This document shows, piece by piece, positions 60,553 to 64,000 of a stretch of DNA of 64,000 nt. Each line of letters opens with the position of its first letter. Within the stretch, counting starts at the first letter, position 1. Position numbers and translations under genes: made by a program. The notes beneath the pieces are model-generated. The model was not told where the DNA came from. It made no database searches and saw only the letters and a list, made by a program, of their open reading frames with translations. Source of the stretch: Hymenobacter metallicola (lineage in GTDB: Bacteria > Bacteroidota > Bacteroidia > Cytophagales > Hymenobacteraceae); contig NZ_SRMB01000001.1 in assembly GCF_004745645.1 (NCBI RefSeq), positions 868,001-932,000 on the forward strand, given 5' to 3'.

Positions 60553-60876
60553 CTATTTTTCGGTTTTCTTCCAAGACTGCCAGTCGAGCGTGCCGTCTTC
60601 GCGCTTGCGCAGGAACACGGTCTGGTCATCCTTCTGGGTTTTGCCAAAGGTCACGTCGCCCCGGCAATCCAGGCATTTCACAGACGTGTACTTAAACTTG
60701 TCCTGAGCCACGCGTGAAGTCAGATCCAGGTTATCGGACCCGCACAAACCACAGGCCGACACATCGGGAAAGCTGAGCCGGTCGTACTCGGCTACCACTT
60801 CGTGGAAGTTGGTACCCTGCACCGTGAAGTGAAACTGGCGGCGCCCAATGCGCTTCGTGACCATTAATTGTAACAT
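60553..60876 (-). CDS. Small zinc-ribbon protein of unknown function
   Basis: This 107-residue soluble protein has two CxxC pairs (ACGLCGSDNL and VKCLDCRGD) spaced for a zinc ribbon, flanked by basic strands and a Trp-rich end (TLDWQSWKK). Nucleic-acid or protein binding is likely, but I do not recognise the family. The start is the ATG at 60876. Phage-derived or regulatory origin is possible. Confidence 0.6.
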   Translation of the reverse strand: MLQLMVTKRIGRRQFHFTVQGTNFHEVVAEYDRLSFPDVSACGLCGSDNLDLTSRVAQDKFKYTSVKCLDCRGDVTFGKTQKDDQTVFLRKREDGTLDWQSWKKTEK

Positions 60877-60975
60877 GGGAAAAGAAATTTGATGTCCTGT
60901 AATACGGTAGAAAGATACTAATATTTTTAACAATGACCAACAATCCTACGCTATAAAAGGCTTTTTACACCCAAC

Positions 60976-61015
60976 AAAAAGTGCGCTTTCCAGCCCTCAA
61001 GCCGCAAAGCGCACT
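60976..61015 (-). terminator. Terminator of the subtilase gene
   Basis: A 10-bp stem (60980-60989 AGTGCGCTTT with 61006-61015) has an A-run on the plus strand at 60976-60980, giving a T-run on the minus strand. It lies 28 nt after the subtilase stop. Confidence 0.75.
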
Positions 61016-61043
61016 GGTATATTATACTAAATATGTTAGCAAC

Positions 61044-62738
61044 CTACATTTTTACGAAACGCACGCTGCGCTGGGCCTTGTTGCTGCTAATGGTACAGGT
61101 GTACACGCCCTTGGCCAGCGGCCCGGGTTGCAACTGCACTTGGGCGGCCGTGGTAGCGGGCAACTGCTGCACGGCGACTACGGCCCCGCGCGCATCGACC
61201 ACCCGAATGCTGAGCGGACTGTTCTGGAACTCGGGCGTGAGCTGCACGAAAAGCTCGGTGCCGCGGCTAGGATTCGGAAACACGGCCAGTTCCTGCTCCT
61301 CAGCCGCCTTGGCGGCCGAGAGCGGACTGCCCGGATTCGCCAGGTTGTAGGCCTTCACAAAGTTGGGCAGCCCGTAGCCAAATTGATTATCGGGCGTGGC
61401 CGCCAGGGAGCCCGAGCCCTGCAAAAAGCTGATTACCTGCTGGGCCGTCAGGCTGCGGTTGGCCTGCCAGAACCCGGCGGCCATGCCGGCCATAATCGGG
61501 CAGGAAAAGGACGTGCCATTGCCCCGGCTAGCCGCGCCCGAGGCCGTCAGAATAGCCGATTGCACACCCTGGGCTACCACATTGGGCTTAATTCGGCCAT
61601 CGGCCGTGGGCCCCACCGAGCTGAAGCCTGCCAGCCGCAGGGAAGCGTCTACGGCGCCCACCGTCAGGATGGAGTCTGCATCGGCCGGCGCCGTGATATA
61701 GCGCCAGCTGCTGCCGCCCTCGTTGCCGGCACTGTTGACGACCAGCATACCCACGCGGGCGGCGGTGGCCGCGGCCCGGGTTGAAATAGCCGTCCGCCCG
61801 TTCAGGTCGGCGTAGGTATAGTCGATGGAGGGCTGGTCGAAGGTGTTATACCCCAACGAGGAGCTAATCACATCGACGCCAGCGGAGTCGGCGTATTCGG
61901 CCGCAATCAGCCAGTTCATTTCCTCCACGGGGTGCTCCGAGTAGATATCCTCCGTGATGCACAAATGATAGGTAGCCTTGGGCGCAGTACCAATAAAGAA
62001 ACCCGCCTGGTTGGCACCCATGGTGGACAGGCAGTTGGTGCCGTGGTCGTTGCGCCGGTACACGTCGGATACTTTATCGACGAAGTTGAAGGTGCTGGCC
62101 AGCCGGTTTTCCTGCCGCATCGACTCAAAGGCCGGAATCTTATCGACGCCGGGAAAGCCGGCATCGAAAACGGCAATTTGCATTCCTTCCCCGCGGAAGC
62201 TGGCATTGTGCATGGCCACGGCCCCAATCATATTGGCCTGGTCGTAGGCCGTGCCGTAGTCGGCGGGGCTGGCCCGCTGCTCCTGGGGCAGCACCACCGG
62301 CTGGGGGTCGCGCTTGCGGAACCCGGCTTGATTCCGGTTCAGCGTCACGGCGCCGCGCACGAAAGGCAGGGCCTGGATGGAGGCCAGCGTAGTAGAGTCG
62401 CAGGCCACGACGGCCGCGTTAAACCAGCGCGAGGTATACCAGAGCTGGGCCTGGGGCAGGGCTTTGAGCTGAGCGACGTAGGCCGGATTTACGGGCAGGT
62501 CGCGGGGCTGCACGCTGATGTTCTGCCGGGTGCGGCGCTGAATCGAGCGGGCCGACAGAAACGCCTGGGGCTGGGTGGTGCTAAAAGGCGAATTGGCCTT
62601 GTCGCGAAAGTAAATCAGATGCTTGCGGACGGTAGCCGTGGGGCGGGCCGGGGGCAAGTCAGCGCTGGTGGGGGCGCCCAGGCTGGGCAGAGCCGCCAGG
62701 CTCAGGCCAGTAACCAGCAGCAGAGTAGAAAAACGCAT
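61044..62738 (-). CDS. S8 subtilisin-like serine protease exported by type IX secretion
   Basis: The 564-residue protein has a signal peptide (MRFSTLLLVTGLSLAALPS), an N-terminal propeptide and an S8 domain with triad Asp192 (VFDAGFPGVD), His232 (NDHGTNC) and Ser410 (GTSFSCPIMAG). The C-terminal 80 residues form a type A sorting domain (VFPNPSRGTEL, KGVYTCTI, VRFVKM), the signal for type IX secretion in Bacteroidota. It is therefore a surface or secreted protease. The ATG at 62738 is chosen; an upstream frame to 62840 crosses a hairpin. Confidence 0.92.
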   Translation of the reverse strand: MRFSTLLLVTGLSLAALPSLGAPTSADLPPARPTATVRKHLIYFRDKANSPFSTTQPQAFLSARSIQRRTRQNISVQPRDLPVNPAYVAQLKALPQAQLWYTSRWFNAAVVACDSTTLASIQALPFVRGAVTLNRNQAGFRKRDPQPVVLPQEQRASPADYGTAYDQANMIGAVAMHNASFRGEGMQIAVFDAGFPGVDKIPAFESMRQENRLASTFNFVDKVSDVYRRNDHGTNCLSTMGANQAGFFIGTAPKATYHLCITEDIYSEHPVEEMNWLIAAEYADSAGVDVISSSLGYNTFDQPSIDYTYADLNGRTAISTRAAATAARVGMLVVNSAGNEGGSSWRYITAPADADSILTVGAVDASLRLAGFSSVGPTADGRIKPNVVAQGVQSAILTASGAASRGNGTSFSCPIMAGMAAGFWQANRSLTAQQVISFLQGSGSLAATPDNQFGYGLPNFVKAYNLANPGSPLSAAKAAEEQELAVFPNPSRGTELFVQLTPEFQNSPLSIRVVDARGAVVAVQQLPATTAAQVQLQPGPLAKGVYTCTISSNKAQRSVRFVKM

Positions 62739-62840
62739 TCGGATCAAAGGAAGGAGGTGGAGGTAAGGTGCGGGAATATACGTAAATACCCGCTTTTGCG
62801 GCCAGCGGCCAGCCCCGGGACAGAGCCAGAGGCGGGGCAC

Positions 62841-62874
62841 AAAAAAGGCGACACGTGTAGTACACGCGTCGCCT
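62841..62874 (-). terminator. Terminator of the lipoprotein gene
   Basis: AGGCGAC (62846-62852) pairs with GTCGCCT (62868-62874) and CGTGTA (62854-62859) with TACACG (62861-62866). An A-run at 62841-62846 gives a T-run on the minus strand. Confidence 0.8.
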
Positions 62875-62906
62875 GGTTTCCGTTGCAGCCGGGGCTACGA
62901 AAGTCC

Positions 62907-63674
62907 CTAGATCTTGCCTTGCTCAATGAGCACCTCTACCCGCGCCTGCCCTTTGTAGATACGGGTGTTGGAGCGCGAGCAGGTCGGCGACTGTTCGTCG
63001 CAGTAGTTCAGGCGGCGCCGCACCCGGTACACCGGCCCGACCCCTTTGGCGTACACCTCCTTGTAAGTAGAGAGGTAATACTCGTTATCGAAGCCGTAAA
63101 GGTTCCGGTTGTCCACAATCAGGGCCGTGCTGGCCGTTTGCTCGTAGCGGTAGGTTTTGCCGGCGGCCGTTGCTTGAAAGGGCTGCCCCACGGCCTCGTA
63201 GCGGCGGTTGTCCTCGTTTCTGGACTCGGCAGCAGTGTCTACCGAAACAAAGGAGTACATATTCCAAGCGTAGTTGTCGCGCACCGGAAACACCAGATCA
63301 ATCGTGCGGCGGTTGTTGCGCGTCTGCGCCACGTACTTGGGCGTGGCCGTAATGACCATCACGCTGTCGTCGCGCCAGGCGTCGGTGGGCAGCACCCGCT
63401 TGGCCCGCACAACCCGAAAGCTGGCCTGGCCTGCCGCGTCGGTAATCTGATCGGCAACCGTTTCCCGAAACTGGTAGCTCACCGGCGTACGCTGGTAGTT
63501 ACTCCAGGTCGTGTCGAGCACTTGATAGATGCGGTAGTTGCCCACGGCCAGCGGAAAATAGTCGGCCCCTGACTCCGGACCGGGCACCGTTTTATTCTCG
63601 CAGCTTGTGAAAGCCAGCGCGGCCAGGGGCGCCAACGGCAGCAGACGTTTCAGAGAAAGACAGGATAAGCTCAT
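62907..63674 (-). CDS. Secreted lipoprotein of unknown function
   Basis: The 255-residue protein has a lipoprotein signal (lipobox AFTSC, about residue 25). The mature part is rich in beta-type alternating Tyr, Arg, Val (DYFPLAVGNYRIYQVLDTTW is typical), a pattern common in Bacteroidota hypothetical lipoproteins. Two Cys near the C-terminus may form a disulfide. It overlaps the mnmA stop by four bases (ATGA), so it is translationally coupled to mnmA. Confidence 0.7.
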   Translation of the reverse strand: MSLSCLSLKRLLPLAPLAALAFTSCENKTVPGPESGADYFPLAVGNYRIYQVLDTTWSNYQRTPVSYQFRETVADQITDAAGQASFRVVRAKRVLPTDAWRDDSVMVITATPKYVAQTRNNRRTIDLVFPVRDNYAWNMYSFVSVDTAAESRNEDNRRYEAVGQPFQATAAGKTYRYEQTASTALIVDNRNLYGFDNEYYLSTYKEVYAKGVGPVYRVRRRLNYCDEQSPTCSRSNTRIYKGQARVEVLIEQGKI

Positions 63675-64000
63675 AGGGTAGCGGAGGCAGCCAAATTCCG
63701 TTCGGGAACTTCACTGATCGTGTGGCGCTCAATCCAGCCGCCCCCGAGCACATCCTGGCCGTCGTAGAAAACGGCCGCCTGCCCCGGGGTAACAGCATGA
63801 ACGGCTTCCTCGAAATATACGCGGATTTTGTCGCCGACCTGCTCCAGGAAAGCCGGGGAGCCGTTGTGGTTGTAGCGGATTTTGGTAATGGCCGGCACCA
63901 GCCCCCGCCCTTCCAGCGAAGCATGCTTGCCCATGTTGAGCTTGCCCACGTAGGTAGTAGTGCTGGCCAGCTCCTCAAAGTTGCCGAGCACCACCTGGTT
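63671..64000 (-). CDS. mnmA: tRNA-specific 2-thiouridylase MnmA, C-terminal part
   Basis: The last 109 residues of MnmA are in the window; the rest lies beyond the right edge. TTYVGKLNMGKHA, AITKIRYNHNGSPAFL and the family-typical VTPGQAAVFYDGQDVLGGGWI identify it. MnmA puts the 2-thio group on U34 of tRNA-Lys, -Glu and -Gln. The N-terminal ATP-PPase domain is not seen here. A lipoprotein gene overlaps its end. Confidence 0.93.
   Translation of the reverse strand, partial: NQVVLGNFEELASTTTYVGKLNMGKHASLEGRGLVPAITKIRYNHNGSPAFLEQVGDKIRVYFEEAVHAVTPGQAAVFYDGQDVLGGGWIERHTISEVPERNLAASATL

Noticed and set aside
1..64000. tRNA, rRNA, CRISPR or transposase
   Set aside because: No TPsiC-type GGTTCRANTCC box with a matching acceptor stem, no regularly spaced repeats and no DDE transposase motifs were seen; a covariance-model scan would be decisive for small RNAs.

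Overview
The window looks like chromosome from a high-GC member of the Bacteroidota, most likely Hymenobacter or a close relative in the Cytophagales. The basis is GC-rich coding sequence, many lipoproteins with Bacteroidota-style lipoboxes, a subtilase ending in a type IX secretion sorting domain, SusC-like CarboxypepD_reg/TonB-plug modules, a hisGDC-B-HAF-IE operon, and at least one near-perfect Bacteroidota promoter (TTG, 18 nt, TAnnTTTG) at 1242-1270. I see no rRNA, tRNA, CRISPR array, insertion sequence or prophage. Assignments are from reading the sequence; no database search was run.

Layout. 1-18.1 kb: two tandem RlaP-type nucleotidyltransferases (the first runs off the left edge), secreted lipoproteins and hydrolases (M28 peptidase, pectate lyase, MBL-fold-like protein), the RNA end-healing and sealing enzyme Pnkp, an OmpA-domain protein, an ArsR regulator next to a luciferase-like monooxygenase, the RNA 3'-end 2'-O-methyltransferase Hen1, and a YgjP-type metalloprotease. 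18.3-25.3 kb: a 2000-residue alpha-2-macroglobulin-like protein with an embedded SusC-like plug, and a lipoprotein nuclease. 25.7-35.9 kb: eight same-strand genes that look like one envelope module. They encode a coiled-coil protein, a PspA-like membrane protein, a membrane-anchored substrate-binding protein fused to OmpA, an ABC permease, an ABC ATPase, a sigma-54 response regulator, a porin-like barrel and a sensor kinase. 36-39.6 kb: KptA tail-to-tail with a RES/Xre toxin-antitoxin pair, a cupin, an HD hydrolase and small genes. 39.7-43.6 kb: gyrA and a TPR protein. 43.7-45.9 kb: an AT-richer stretch with a decayed TPR gene, a 22-bp perfect inverted repeat and an unrecognised gene. 45.9-55.5 kb: a LAB_N membrane protein and the whole histidine operon, which contains a polynucleotide-kinase-like gene and a Thg1-like 3'-to-5' polymerase between hisC and hisB. 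56-64 kb: a DUF2911 protein, a TonB-dependent receptor coupled to rpe, a zinc-ribbon protein, a type IX-exported subtilase, a lipoprotein and the 3' end of mnmA.

Two themes stand out. First, the window is rich in RNA-repair enzymes: RlaP x2, Pnkp, Hen1, KptA, a Thg1-like enzyme and a stand-alone 5'-kinase-like protein, dispersed among unrelated genes rather than in one cassette. The kinase and Thg1-like pair overlaps translationally inside the his operon and could form a 5'-end repair unit: phosphorylate a 5'-OH, then add back 5' nucleotides. Second, the 25.7-35.9 kb module joins a PspA-like stress protein, a binding protein that can span from inner membrane to peptidoglycan, an ABC transporter and a GAFTGA-bearing sigma-54 activator. 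A candidate -24/-12 promoter precedes the PspA-like gene, and two CGAAC-N6-GTTCG dyads precede the regulator gene.
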